Below, piece by piece: positions 1-7,449 of a DNA stretch of 10,581 nucleotides. The position numbers and the translations under genes are program-made. Numbering within the stretch: the stretch's first letter is position 1; each line of letters begins with the position of its first letter. The DNA is from Bacteroidota bacterium. Its GTDB lineage: Bacteria; Bacteroidota; Bacteroidia; Cytophagales; Cyclobacteriaceae. The stretch spans positions 1 to 10,581 of the forward strand of contig JAPUIM010000437.1 of the NCBI GenBank assembly GCA_027297025.1. Reading direction: 5' to 3'. The notes beneath the pieces are model-generated. The model was not told the origin of the DNA. It was given only the letters and a program-made list of their open reading frames with translations, and ran no database searches.

Positions 1-717
1 TATGGAGTGAAAGTATTACGTCCTAAAAGGTTACCCGCCTACAATCAAATATACTCACGCGATATTGGATTTGTTATCGATGATCTATTCATAAGGTCAC
101 ACATGTTGGCACCCCGTGAACATGAAATTGAGGGAATAGAAAACATCATGGATCAAATGGATCCTGCTAAAGTAGTGGAAACTACCATGCAAGCCAGAGT
201 AGAAGGAGGTGATATAATGCCCTGGGATGGGATGTTATTCATCGGCTATTCTAAAAAACACGATTTTGATAAATACATAGTTAGTCGCACCAATGAGGCT
301 GGTGTTGAATTTTTAGCTGACTTGTTCCCGAACAAAACAGTAAAATCTTTTGAGTTGGTAAAATCCGATATTGATCCCCTGGAAAACGCACTGCACTTGG
401 ATTGCTGTTTCCAACCCATTGGAAAGGATCAAGCCATCATCTATCGTGGAGGTTTTAAAAGTCCGGAGGACTATCATTTTTTGAAGGAATATTTTGGTGA
501 ATCAAATGTGATCGATATCACCCAGGAAGAAATGTACAACATGAATTCTAATATTTTTTCCATTAATCCCACCACCATAGTTTCAGAAAAAAAATTCATC
601 AGGTTAAATACAGAACTACGGGAAAGAGGATTTGTGGTGGAGGAAATAGATTTTTCGGAAGCAGCCAAAATGGAAGGTTTACTTAGATGTTCCACTTTAC
701 CACTCCACCGGGAGTAA
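1..717 (+). CDS. Dimethylargininase / arginine-deiminase-like hydrolase (amidinotransferase fold), 5'-truncated
   Basis: The reading frame is open from base 1, and the first residues (YGVKVLRPKRLP) read as the interior of the family, so the true start lies off the left edge. The GTG at 7 is probably an internal valine. Family members are roughly 300 residues, so I estimate 60-70 N-terminal residues are missing. Numbering from that GTG, the visible signatures are SRDIGFVIDD (18-26), EGGD (67-69), LHLDCCF with the probable catalytic His130, and LLRCSTLPL at the C-terminus with the probable catalytic Cys228. This Cys-His-acid set belongs to the guanidino-modifying superfamily (arginine deiminase, DDAH, amidinotransferases). 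The likely reaction is hydrolysis of arginine or a methylated arginine to citrulline, in the cytoplasm. The exact substrate cannot be read from the sequence. The stop lies 4 nt before a second gene of the same superfamily, so co-transcription is likely. Confidence 0.88.
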   Translation, partial: YGVKVLRPKRLPAYNQIYSRDIGFVIDDLFIRSHMLAPREHEIEGIENIMDQMDPAKVVETTMQARVEGGDIMPWDGMLFIGYSKKHDFDKYIVSRTNEAGVEFLADLFPNKTVKSFELVKSDIDPLENALHLDCCFQPIGKDQAIIYRGGFKSPEDYHFLKEYFGESNVIDITQEEMYNMNSNIFSINPTTIVSEKKFIRLNTELRERGFVVEEIDFSEAAKMEGLLRCSTLPLHRE

Positions 718-721
718 ACCT

Positions 722-1687
722 ATGTGCATGAGAAAACAGGTTACTTCCTCTATCTTGATGATCCGGCCGGCGAGTTTTAAGTTTAATGAACAAACGGCTT
801 CCAACAATTACTACCAAAAAGTATTAGATGGTTTATCAAGGGACAACATCCAATCCATGGCTTTGGAAGAATTCGATCTTATGGTGGGTAAGCTTAGGGC
901 CGTGGGAGTGGAGGTGATAGTAATCGAAGACGACAATGCAGAGGAAAAACCTGATGCTATTTTTCCCAACAATTGGATATCATTTCACATGGATGGGAAA
1001 GTTGGCATTTACCCCATGTACGCTGTGAATCGTAGATTGGAGCGCAGAAAGGACATAATACAGATATTAAAAGAAACCTATCATTTCCATATAGAGGAGA
1101 TTTTGAATTTTACTGGATATGAAAAAGAAAACAAATTCTTGGAAAGTACCGGAAGTATGGTATTGGACCGGGTGAATCAGGTGGCTTATGCAGCTTTATC
1201 TAATCGGACCAATGAAGAGGCCTTAGTGGATTTTTGCGAGAAATTTGGCTACCTGCCCTTAAGTTTCAATGCCTTTCAAACAGTAGGTGGCGAACGCCGA
1301 CATATTTATCATACCAATGTGATGATGTGTGTGGGCGAACAATTTGTAGTAATTTGTGCTGATGCCATCGACGATATTAAAGAACGCAATAAGGTCATCG
1401 ATTCATTGACCCAATCAGGCCATAAATTTATTTATCTCTCAGAAGATCAAAACCAACGATTTGCAGGCAACATGTTACAAGTACAAAATCGTGAGAAGAA
1501 AAATTTTCTGGTAATGTCCGATTCCGCATTTTCCTCATTGAACTCCCAGCAAAAAGATACTATTAATAAATACTGTCAGATTATTCATACCAATTTGGAC
1601 GTAATTGAAGCTTGCGGAGGTGGAAGTGCCAGGTGTATGATGGCCGAGATATTTTTACCTGAAAAAGGCACCCCTGCTGCTATTTAA
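722..1687 (+). CDS. ctlX: CtlX-type citrulline utilisation hydrolase (amidinotransferase superfamily)
   Basis: This is a complete 321-residue protein of the arginine-deiminase-like fold, at the usual length for the CtlX group. The N-terminal strand with its Arg-Pro (SSILMIRPASFKFNEQ, 9-24) is typical. Other signatures are DAIFPNNW (78-85), ESTGSMVLDR (141-150), YHTNVMM with probable catalytic His197, and GGGSARCMMAEIF with probable catalytic Cys305. CtlX proteins are named for a need in citrulline use; the expected activity is hydrolysis of citrulline or a related ureido/guanidino compound towards ornithine. That is family knowledge, not proved here. ATG occurs at both 722 and 728. I keep 722 because GGAG (711-714) sits 7 nt upstream, an unusually good ribosome site for this window, but MRKQVTSS from 728 is also plausible. 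The gene sits 4 nt after another enzyme of the superfamily and 9 nt before argS. Confidence 0.85.
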   Translation: MCMRKQVTSSILMIRPASFKFNEQTASNNYYQKVLDGLSRDNIQSMALEEFDLMVGKLRAVGVEVIVIEDDNAEEKPDAIFPNNWISFHMDGKVGIYPMYAVNRRLERRKDIIQILKETYHFHIEEILNFTGYEKENKFLESTGSMVLDRVNQVAYAALSNRTNEEALVDFCEKFGYLPLSFNAFQTVGGERRHIYHTNVMMCVGEQFVVICADAIDDIKERNKVIDSLTQSGHKFIYLSEDQNQRFAGNMLQVQNREKKNFLVMSDSAFSSLNSQQKDTINKYCQIIHTNLDVIEACGGGSARCMMAEIFLPEKGTPAAI

Positions 1688-1696
1688 ATCCCTGTC

Positions 1697-3484
1697 ATGT
1701 TTTTAGAAAAGAAATTACAGCAAGTTCTTTCCCAAAGTTTAAAGGAATTATTTGATTCGGAAGTGGATGAAGAATCCATAAAATTGCAACCAACCCGCAA
1801 GGAATTTGAAGGTACCCATACCTTTGTCACATTTCCTTATTTGAAGTTCTCAGGGAAAAGTCCTGAACAAACCGGGCAATTGATAGGTGAGTATCTGAAA
1901 GACCGCACCGGCCTGATTGAGAATTACAATGTAGTAAAAGGATTTTTAAACCTGCAAATCTCCCAGAAAACCTGGCTGGAGTTATTTCAATTCATCTATG
2001 AAAGTGAAGATTATGGATTTTCTCCTCCCAACGGAGAAGAGGTTATGGTGGAATATTCATCACCCAATACCAACAAACCACTTCATTTAGGGCATCTCCG
2101 CAATAATTTTCTAGGTTATTCCGTATCCAGGATATTGGAAGCCAACGGGTGTAAAGTACACAAAGTACAGATCATTAATGATCGTGGAATTCATATATCC
2201 AAATCCATGGTGGCATGGCAAAAATTTGGCAAGGGAGAAACACCTGATAGTACAGGGATAAAAGGTGATAAGTTGGTAGGAAAATATTATGTAAAATTCG
2301 ATAAACAACACAAACAGGAGGTAGCAACGCTTACCGATAAAGGTGTGTCGCTGGAAAAAGCACAGCGTGAAGCCCCCATCATGCTGGATGCCCAGGAGAT
2401 GTTGCGTAAATGGGAAGAAAAAGACCAGCAGGTTTATCAACTTTGGAAGACCATGAACAGTTGGGTTTACCACGGTTTTAATAAAACATATGTTCAAATG
2501 GGTGTTGTTTTTGATAAGCTGTATTATGAATCTGACACCTATTTATTGGGTAAGGAAGAGGTATTGAAAGGTTTGAAAAAGGAAACGTTCTTTAAAAAAG
2601 AAGATGGATCGGTGTGGGTAGACCTTACCGATAAAGGATTGGATAGAAAAATACTGTTGAGATCAGATGGAACCAGCGTATATATGACCCAGGATATTGG
2701 TACTGCTATTCTTCGGTTTAAAGACTTCCCAAAAATTAAAAATCTCATCTATACAGTAGGTAATGAACAGGAATATCATTTCAAAGTGCTCTTTTTGATT
2801 TTACAAAAATTGGGGTTTAGTTGGGCTCAGGAATGTTACCATTTGTCCTATGGTATGGTGGATCTGCCATCCGGAAAAATGAAATCCAGGGAAGGGACAG
2901 TGGTTGATGCCGATGATTTGATGAAAGAGATGATCGATACGGCTGAGGAGCATACCAAAGAATTGGGGAAAATCGAAACATTAACGGAGGGTCAAGCCAA
3001 GGATCTGTATGTAATCCTGGGATTAGGGGCCTTAAAATTTTTTTTACTGAAAGTAGATGCCAAGAAAAGGATGCTGTTTGATCCCCAGGCTTCTATTGAT
3101 TTTCATGGTGACACCGGGCCATTTGTTCAATATACTTTTGCCAGGATCTCCGCATTATTACGCCGTGCAGAAGAGATGGAAGTGAATAGTAATACCTTAA
3201 CTTTTAATGTGATTTTGCATCCGACTGAAGTGGAGGTATTATCATTATTGAATGAATTTCCCAACAAAGTAAAATTGGCTGCTGAAGAATATAATCCCTC
3301 TATAATCGCCCAATACGTATATGATTTGGCCAAAAGTTACAATCGATTTTATGCTGAAGTTCCGGTATTGAGTCAATCCGATCATGATATGCTAAATTTC
3401 AAGATCACATTTTCCAGGGTGGTGGCCCAAACAATATCCAAAGCCATGGGTTTATTGGGAATAAAAGTGCCTAAACAGATGTGA
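1697..3484 (+). CDS. argS: Arginyl-tRNA synthetase
   Basis: This cytoplasmic class I aminoacyl-tRNA synthetase attaches arginine to tRNA(Arg) using ATP. The 595-residue length fits the bacterial enzyme. An N-terminal tRNA-recognition domain occupies about residues 1-90. The Rossmann catalytic core carries the HIGH-type signature HLGH at 130-133, in SSPNTNKPLHLGHLRNN. The second ATP signature is KMKSR (394-398) in place of classical KMSKS. FDPQASIDFHGDTGPFVQYT (461-480) leads into the helical anticodon-binding domain, which ends in the typical GIKVPKQM. The ATG at 1697 has no Shine-Dalgarno sequence, but the frame begins right after the previous stop and gives a normal N-terminus. Nine nt separate it from the CtlX gene, so it is probably co-transcribed with the two arginine/citrulline hydrolases. 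Confidence 0.98.
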   Translation: MFLEKKLQQVLSQSLKELFDSEVDEESIKLQPTRKEFEGTHTFVTFPYLKFSGKSPEQTGQLIGEYLKDRTGLIENYNVVKGFLNLQISQKTWLELFQFIYESEDYGFSPPNGEEVMVEYSSPNTNKPLHLGHLRNNFLGYSVSRILEANGCKVHKVQIINDRGIHISKSMVAWQKFGKGETPDSTGIKGDKLVGKYYVKFDKQHKQEVATLTDKGVSLEKAQREAPIMLDAQEMLRKWEEKDQQVYQLWKTMNSWVYHGFNKTYVQMGVVFDKLYYESDTYLLGKEEVLKGLKKETFFKKEDGSVWVDLTDKGLDRKILLRSDGTSVYMTQDIGTAILRFKDFPKIKNLIYTVGNEQEYHFKVLFLILQKLGFSWAQECYHLSYGMVDLPSGKMKSREGTVVDADDLMKEMIDTAEEHTKELGKIETLTEGQAKDLYVILGLGALKFFLLKVDAKKRMLFDPQASIDFHGDTGPFVQYTFARISALLRRAEEMEVNSNTLTFNVILHPTEVEVLSLLNEFPNKVKLAAEEYNPSIIAQYVYDLAKSYNRFYAEVPVLSQSDHDMLNFKITFSRVVAQTISKAMGLLGIKVPKQM

Positions 3485-3536
3485 TGGTTTGCCTGGGTAT
3501 GGTTAAATTTAAGGTGCTATTCAAACTTAAACCTAA

Positions 3537-4451
3537 GTGTTGGTAAGTTCATTTAACATAAAAGCTTGGTTGACGGCTGTTCGCCTGAGGACGTTGCCGT
3601 TAGCCCTTTCCAGTATTGGTATGGGAGGTTTTTTAGCCTATTCCGTGGATATCTTCAATCTCAAAATACTGGCACTGTGTGCCTTAACCACTGTTTTATT
3701 ACAAATACTTTCTAATCTTGCCAATGACTATGGTGATAGTCAGCATGGTGCCGACCTTGCTGGAAGGGAAGGTCCGGTCCGGACCGTGCAATCTGGTGTA
3801 ATATCGGCCTCCACCATGAAAAAGGCCATCATCATATTTATATCCCTTTCTTTTCTAAGTGGAGTCTGGCTATTGTTGGTTGCATTCGGGAGGAACTACC
3901 TACTTATTGGAATATTTCTGTTAATGGGTGGTTTTGCTATTTGGGCCTCCGTTAATTATACCTCTGGAAGCAGGCCCTATGGATATACAGGTTTTGGAGA
4001 CCTTTCAGTATTAATATTTTTTGGTATAGTTGGAGTAATGGGCACCTTTTTTTTACATACTGGCCTGTTGCAATGGCAGTACCTTTTACCCTCCTTAAGT
4101 TGCGGATTATTTGCTACAGCAGTTTTGAATATTAACAATATCAGGGACATTCATTCCGACAAGTTAGCAGGAAAACTTTCTGTTCCGGTAAGGATAGGGC
4201 GAAAGAAAGCGGTGATCTATCATTGGACCCTGTTGAGTTTGGGTATTATGTCAGCTGTCATTTTCACCCTGATTAACTATCAATCGTTGTATCAATTTTT
4301 TTTCTTGCTCACCATCCCCTTGATCATGGTTAACGGTTTGGCTATTTCACGAAAAACCCAGGCTATGGATCTCGATCCCTACCTAAAACAAATGGTATTG
4401 AGTACTTTACTATTTGTAATCACCTTTGGCCTGGGTTTGATTTTATCATAG
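3537..4451 (+). CDS. menA: 1,4-dihydroxy-2-naphthoate polyprenyltransferase (MenA, UbiA family)
   Basis: This integral inner-membrane prenyltransferase joins a polyprenyl diphosphate to 1,4-dihydroxy-2-naphthoate to make demethylmenaquinone, the quinone used by Bacteroidota respiration. The N-terminus WLTAVRLRTLPLALSSIGMG (11-30) is diagnostic of MenA among UbiA-family proteins. The first Asp-rich motif is NDYGDSQHGAD (63-73) and the second is DIHSDKLAGK (204-213); these bind Mg2+ and diphosphate. Repeated hydrophobic segments across the 304 residues fit the usual eight or nine transmembrane helices. The start must be non-ATG: an in-frame TAA (3534-3536) directly precedes GTG 3537 and TTG 3540, and the next in-frame ATG is at residue 29, inside the conserved region. 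No other men gene is nearby. The gene sits 52 nt after argS and could be its distal operon partner or have its own promoter. Confidence 0.95.
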   Translation: MLVSSFNIKAWLTAVRLRTLPLALSSIGMGGFLAYSVDIFNLKILALCALTTVLLQILSNLANDYGDSQHGADLAGREGPVRTVQSGVISASTMKKAIIIFISLSFLSGVWLLLVAFGRNYLLIGIFLLMGGFAIWASVNYTSGSRPYGYTGFGDLSVLIFFGIVGVMGTFFLHTGLLQWQYLLPSLSCGLFATAVLNINNIRDIHSDKLAGKLSVPVRIGRKKAVIYHWTLLSLGIMSAVIFTLINYQSLYQFFFLLTIPLIMVNGLAISRKTQAMDLDPYLKQMVLSTLLFVITFGLGLILS

Positions 4452-4456
4452 GTTGA

Positions 4457-4488
4457 TTTGATGAAAGTCATTTATGGTGATGATTTTG
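4457..4488 (+). promoter_or_regulatory. Possible Bacteroidota-type promoter for the universal stress protein gene
   Basis: In the 102-nt gap upstream of the stress protein, TTTG (4457-4460) is followed after 20 nt by TGATTTTG (4481-4488). The Bacteroidota housekeeping consensus is TTTG, 17-23 nt, TAnnTTTG; this pair matches it except for G in place of A in the -7 box. It would put the transcript start near 4493 and give a leader of about 60 nt. The -7 box overlaps a short inverted repeat, ATGAT-TTTG-ATCAT (4480-4493), which could be an operator or chance. A competing -7-like box, TTACTTTG (4516-4523), lacks a well-spaced upstream element. Confidence 0.3.
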
Positions 4489-4553
4489 ATCATTAGGTTT
4501 ACTAGAAAATTTCTTTTACTTTGAAATAACGGAATATTTAAGTTTGAATCATC

Positions 4554-5399
4554 ATGAAAAAAATACTTGTTCCTACTGATTTTTCAGACCAGGCCACCAA
4601 TGCATTGAACTTTGGGGCTGAACTGGCTAAAATGAGTGGAGCTGAATTAATACTGTTGCATGTGATTGAGCATCCGGCGGGCTCATCGTTTTCTGCTTCC
4701 GGGGAGGTACATGCAGCTGATCCAACGGAGCATGTATTCATATTGAAGTTAATTGAAAAAATCGAAAAAGACTTTGATAGCATTAAATCGCAATCGGTGT
4801 TTGACCAGATAAAAGTGAGCTCCTTGATAAATGTTGGTTCCCCTTTTAATACCGTATCTGATTTGATCAATACTGATGACATTGATTTAATTGTAATGGG
4901 TACCAAAGGGGCTACCGGTCTTCAGGAAGTACTGGTAGGTTCCAATGCCGAAAAAGTGGTTCGTCATGCCGGCTGTGCGGTGATCACCTTGAAGAATGAA
5001 GCCCAGACAGGAGCTATCAAAAATATCGCTTTTGCCACCAATTTGAGTGACGGACAAGAAAGCATGATTTATAACTTAATGGAATTACAAAAAATCCTGG
5101 GTGCTACTATTCATTTGGTGAAAATTAATACTCCCAATAATTTTCAAAGGGATAAACATACCAGGGCTCAGATGCAGGGATTTGTGAAAAAATACAATTT
5201 AGAAAATTATACTTTGAATATATACAATGATGCCGAAGAGGAAGATGGCATTATTTGCTTTGCAGAGGAAAAAAAGGTTGATATGATTGCCATGGCCACT
5301 CATGGCAGAACCGGTATCATGCATCTTTTGGCGGGATCCATTGCCGAAGATATTGTAAACCATTCCAAAAGACCAGTCTGGACTTTCAAGACTGGCTAA
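4554..5399 (+). CDS. Universal stress protein, tandem UspA domains
   Basis: This is a 281-residue cytoplasmic protein made of two fused UspA domains, about 1-148 and 155-281. UspA domains bind ATP or act as stress-responsive dimers; a tandem protein forms the dimer within one chain. Domain 1 is intact: VPTDFSD (6-12) with Asp9, and the nucleotide-binding pattern G-2x-G-9x-G-S at Gly116, Gly119, Gly129, Ser130. Domain 2 has MATHGRTG (247-254) and GS (261-262), but its first-strand motif reads FATNLSD with Asn163 where domain 1 has Asp9, so nucleotide binding may be uneven between the halves. The ATG at 4554 is followed by an A-rich stretch and preceded by AT-rich sequence without a Shine-Dalgarno. 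The 102-nt upstream gap suggests its own promoter. What it senses cannot be read from sequence. Confidence 0.93.
   Translation: MKKILVPTDFSDQATNALNFGAELAKMSGAELILLHVIEHPAGSSFSASGEVHAADPTEHVFILKLIEKIEKDFDSIKSQSVFDQIKVSSLINVGSPFNTVSDLINTDDIDLIVMGTKGATGLQEVLVGSNAEKVVRHAGCAVITLKNEAQTGAIKNIAFATNLSDGQESMIYNLMELQKILGATIHLVKINTPNNFQRDKHTRAQMQGFVKKYNLENYTLNIYNDAEEEDGIICFAEEKKVDMIAMATHGRTGIMHLLAGSIAEDIVNHSKRPVWTFKTG
5373..5395 (+). terminator. Stem-loop at the 3' end of the universal stress protein gene, possible terminator
   Basis: CCAGTCT (5373-5379) and AGACTGG (5389-5395) form a perfect 7-bp stem with a 9-nt loop, lying inside the last codons just before the TAA at 5397-5399. AT-rich sequence with the 10-bp palindrome ATAAATTTAT (5399-5408) follows, but there is no proper run of T. 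It could be a weak terminator, a 3'-end stabilising hairpin, or a chance consequence of coding sequence. Confidence 0.35.
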
Positions 5400-5457
5400 T
5401 AAATTTATCTAAAACTCGAGGAAGGTGAACTTCAATCTCATTGATTCAATTAGGTAA

Positions 5458-5808
5458 ATGGTAGCCAAAAAGAGTAAAAAATTCAGAACCGGGATAGTTT
5501 ATTCTACAGATCCCGATTTCAAATATGAATTTGATCGAACTACGCAATCAGAAACACTTACTACAGCACAACAGGATCTAAGGATTTGTTTGGACAAAAA
5601 AATGCGAGGGGGAAAGAAGGTAACCCTTATCACAGGTTTTAGAGGAAGTACTGAAGATTTGAAGTCATTGGAAAAATTGCTGAAAAGCCGGTGTGGAGTA
5701 GGAGGAACCTCCAAGCAAAATGAAATTTTAATACAGGGAGATTGGAGAGACAGGATAAATTCAATTCTTAAAGAACTGGGTTATAAGTCTAAAATTGCAG
5801 GTAGGTAA
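5458..5808 (+). CDS. SUI1/eIF1-family translation initiation factor (YciH-like)
   Basis: This is a 116-residue basic protein of the SUI1 family, which includes eukaryotic eIF1 and bacterial YciH. Residues 1-44 are a variable N-terminal tail. The SUI1 fold covers about 45-115, with the conserved core RGGKKVTLITGF (50-61), LKSRCGVGGTSKQNEILIQG (75-94) and a C-terminal helix ending in LGYKSKIAG. The family binds the small ribosomal subunit near the P site; eIF1 improves start-codon choice, while YciH-type bacterial proteins are less well understood. The family assignment is firm, but the cellular role is inference. ATG 5458 is preceded by TAGG, at most a weak ribosome site. The gene lies 58 nt after the stress protein and 95 nt before guaA, so it may share a transcript with the former. 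Confidence 0.93.
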   Translation: MVAKKSKKFRTGIVYSTDPDFKYEFDRTTQSETLTTAQQDLRICLDKKMRGGKKVTLITGFRGSTEDLKSLEKLLKSRCGVGGTSKQNEILIQGDWRDRINSILKELGYKSKIAGR

Positions 5809-5846
5809 GGAAATTAGTACTGTTCTGTTTGATCTCTTTGGTACGT

Positions 5847-5863
5847 ATTATAATTATTATAAT
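5847..5863. repeat. Duplicated 8-bp AT palindrome upstream of guaA
   Basis: ATTATAAT occurs at 5847-5854 and again at 5856-5863, separated by one T. Each copy is its own reverse complement, and the 17-bp unit is symmetric about its central base. Each copy contains TATAAT. The element sits about 40 nt upstream of the guaA start. It could be a DNA-bending or promoter-activating AT tract or a regulator site. The repeat is certain; its function is not. Confidence 0.5.
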
Positions 5864-5891
5864 CACATTAGTAAATCCTAACCGCTAATAC

Positions 5892-5899
5892 TATTTTTG
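5892..5899 (+). promoter_or_regulatory. Candidate Bacteroidota -7 box of guaA
   Basis: TATTTTTG is an exact match to the Bacteroidota -7 consensus TAnnTTTG and ends 4 nt before the guaA ATG at 5904. If active, transcription would begin at or within a base or two of the start codon, giving a leaderless mRNA. No TTG or TTTG lies 17-23 nt upstream, so the upstream half is missing and the box may be chance in AT-rich DNA. Confidence 0.25.
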
Positions 5900-5903
5900 T
5901 GCC

Positions 5904-7430
5904 ATGACAGAGCAGATCTTGATTCTTGATTTTGGCTCCCAATATACACAACTGATTGCCCGGAGAGTAAGGGAACTTAATGTGTATTGCGAAATCCATC
6001 CCTTTAATCACTTTCCTGAAAACGGTAATGTAAAAGGCGTTATCCTTTCCGGTAGTCCCTGCTCTATCAGCGAGACAAATGCTCCCCATGTCGATTTAAG
6101 CATTTTTCGTAGTAAGGTGCCTATTTTAGGTATTTGTTATGGTGCTCAACTCATTGCTGAAAAAAACGGGGGATCAGTGGAGCCTTCTACCTCAAGAGAA
6201 TACGGCCGGGCCCGTCTTAATAGGGTCGACACCCACAGTGAATTAATGAAGGAGATGTCAGTCGATTCCCAGGTTTGGATGTCGCACGGAGATACTGTAT
6301 CCAATATTCCTTCAAATTTCGAGGTGATTGCAAGTACTGCCGATGTTGATATAGCTGCATTTAAAATAAAAGAAGAGGATACCTATGGTCTACAATTTCA
6401 TCCGGAGGTCACCCATTCTAAAGAGGGGAAGATTATATTAAGAAATTTTGTGGTTCACATTTGCGGCTGTGACCAAGATTGGACCTCAGAGATTTTTGTG
6501 GAAACTACTGTAGATTCATTAAAACAAAGGTTGGGAGATGATCAAGTGGTTATGGGTCTTTCCGGAGGAGTGGACTCATCGGTGGCAGCCACACTTATAA
6601 ATAAAGCCATTGGTCAAAACCTGCACGGTATTTTCGTAGATAATGGATTGCTTAGAAAAGACGAATATCATCAGGTATTGGAATCCTATCAGGGCATGGG
6701 GTTAAATGTTGAAGGGGTTGACGCCAAAGATAAATTTTACAAAGCGTTGAAGGGTTTGCAAGAACCGGAGGCCAAAAGAAAAGCGATTGGAAGAGTATTC
6801 ATTGAAGTATTTAATCAGGAAGCTTCCCGGATTGGAGGTATAAAATGGTTGGGACAGGGCACGATTTATCCGGATGTAATTGAATCGGTGTCGGTAAAAG
6901 GCCCTTCGGCCACTATAAAATCACATCATAACGTAGGTGGTTTACCGGAACAGATGAAATTAAAAGTAGTGGAGCCATTGAATACACTTTTTAAGGATGA
7001 AGTGAGGTTGGTGGGTAAAACATTAGGCATTGATCCATTGATTATAGACCGGCACCCTTTTCCAGGGCCGGGTTTAGGCATTCGCATATTGGGCGAGATA
7101 ACACAGGAGAAAATCAAAACCCTTCAAGATGTGGATGATATTTTCATCAAAGGATTGAAAAGCAAGGGCTTGTATGACCAGGTGTGGCAAGCGGCAGCTA
7201 TTCTTTTGCCCATTCAGTCAGTAGGGGTTATGGGCGATGAACGAACATATGAAAACGTAGTCAGTTTGCGGGCAGTAAACAGCGTAGATGGCATGACCGC
7301 CGATTGGAGCCGTTTGCCCTATGATTTCCTTGGTGATATTTCCAGTGAAATAATTAACAAGGTGAAAGGAGTAAATAGGGTGGTGTACGATATAAGCTCC
7401 AAACCACCAGCTACTATAGAATGGGAGTAA
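5904..7430 (+). CDS. guaA: GMP synthase (glutamine-hydrolysing)
   Basis: This cytoplasmic enzyme converts XMP to GMP using ATP and glutamine, the last step of guanine nucleotide synthesis. At 508 residues it is a full-length single-chain form. The N-terminal class I glutamine amidotransferase domain (about 1-190) has the nucleophile Cys78 in GICYGAQ and the rest of the triad, His166 and Glu168, in FHPEV. The ATP pyrophosphatase domain has the PP-loop GLSGGVDSS (218-226). The C-terminal dimerisation and XMP-binding part has [12 protein letters not shown] (383-394) and ends in KPPATIEWE. The ATG at 5904 gives the standard N-terminus ([17 protein letters not shown]) and has no Shine-Dalgarno. 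Upstream lie a duplicated AT palindrome and a -7-like box; downstream, 19 nt lead to the next gene. All catalytic residues are present. Confidence 0.98.
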   Translation: MTEQILILDFGSQYTQLIARRVRELNVYCEIHPFNHFPENGNVKGVILSGSPCSISETNAPHVDLSIFRSKVPILGICYGAQLIAEKNGGSVEPSTSREYGRARLNRVDTHSELMKEMSVDSQVWMSHGDTVSNIPSNFEVIASTADVDIAAFKIKEEDTYGLQFHPEVTHSKEGKIILRNFVVHICGCDQDWTSEIFVETTVDSLKQRLGDDQVVMGLSGGVDSSVAATLINKAIGQNLHGIFVDNGLLRKDEYHQVLESYQGMGLNVEGVDAKDKFYKALKGLQEPEAKRKAIGRVFIEVFNQEASRIGGIKWLGQGTIYPDVIESVSVKGPSATIKSHHNVGGLPEQMKLKVVEPLNTLFKDEVRLVGKTLGIDPLIIDRHPFPGPGLGIRILGEITQEKIKTLQDVDDIFIKGLKSKGLYDQVWQAAAILLPIQSVGVMGDERTYENVVSLRAVNSVDGMTADWSRLPYDFLGDISSEIINKVKGVNRVVYDISSKPPATIEWE

Positions 7431-7448
7431 CATTATTTTTTATAATGT
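7430..7448 (+). other. Short AT stem-loop between guaA and the next gene
   Basis: ACATTAT (7430-7436) and ATAATGT (7442-7448) pair perfectly around a loop of five T. The stem begins on the last base of the guaA stop codon and ends one nt before the next start codon at 7450, so it fills the whole intergenic gap. With one G-C pair it would be weak; it could modulate read-through or translation of the downstream gene. The T-run is in the loop, not after the stem, so it is not a standard terminator. Confidence 0.35.
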
Positions 7449-7449
7449 A

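Noticed and set aside
2111..2497. A 128-residue open frame on the - strand opposite argS.
   Set aside because: It lies wholly opposite a well-conserved gene, shows no recognisable domain, and its composition follows from the argS codons.
2330..2637. A 14-bp direct repeat, CTTACCGATAAAGG, at 2330-2343 and 2624-2637.
   Set aside because: Both copies encode Leu-Thr-Asp-Lys-Gly in argS in the same frame; a single such repeat in 10 kb is close to chance and shows no array.
2876..2890. The KMSKS signature of ArgS reads KMKSR, which at first looks like a damaged active site.
   Set aside because: The KMSKS loop varies widely in arginyl-tRNA synthetases, the key Lys is kept, and the rest of the enzyme is intact.
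3503..3538. The palindrome TTAAATTTAA (3503-3512) and the short inverted repeat ACTTA/TAAGT (3525-3538) spanning the menA start, as an operator or promoter.
   Set aside because: Both are short and AT-rich. The TTTG at 3488 and TAAATTTA at 3504 are only 12 nt apart, too close for a Bacteroidota promoter.
5400..5457. The 58-nt gap before the SUI1 gene as a promoter region.
   Set aside because: I found no TAnnTTTG-like box with a spaced TTG, only the palindrome ATAAATTTAT and the short repeat GAAG/CTTC.
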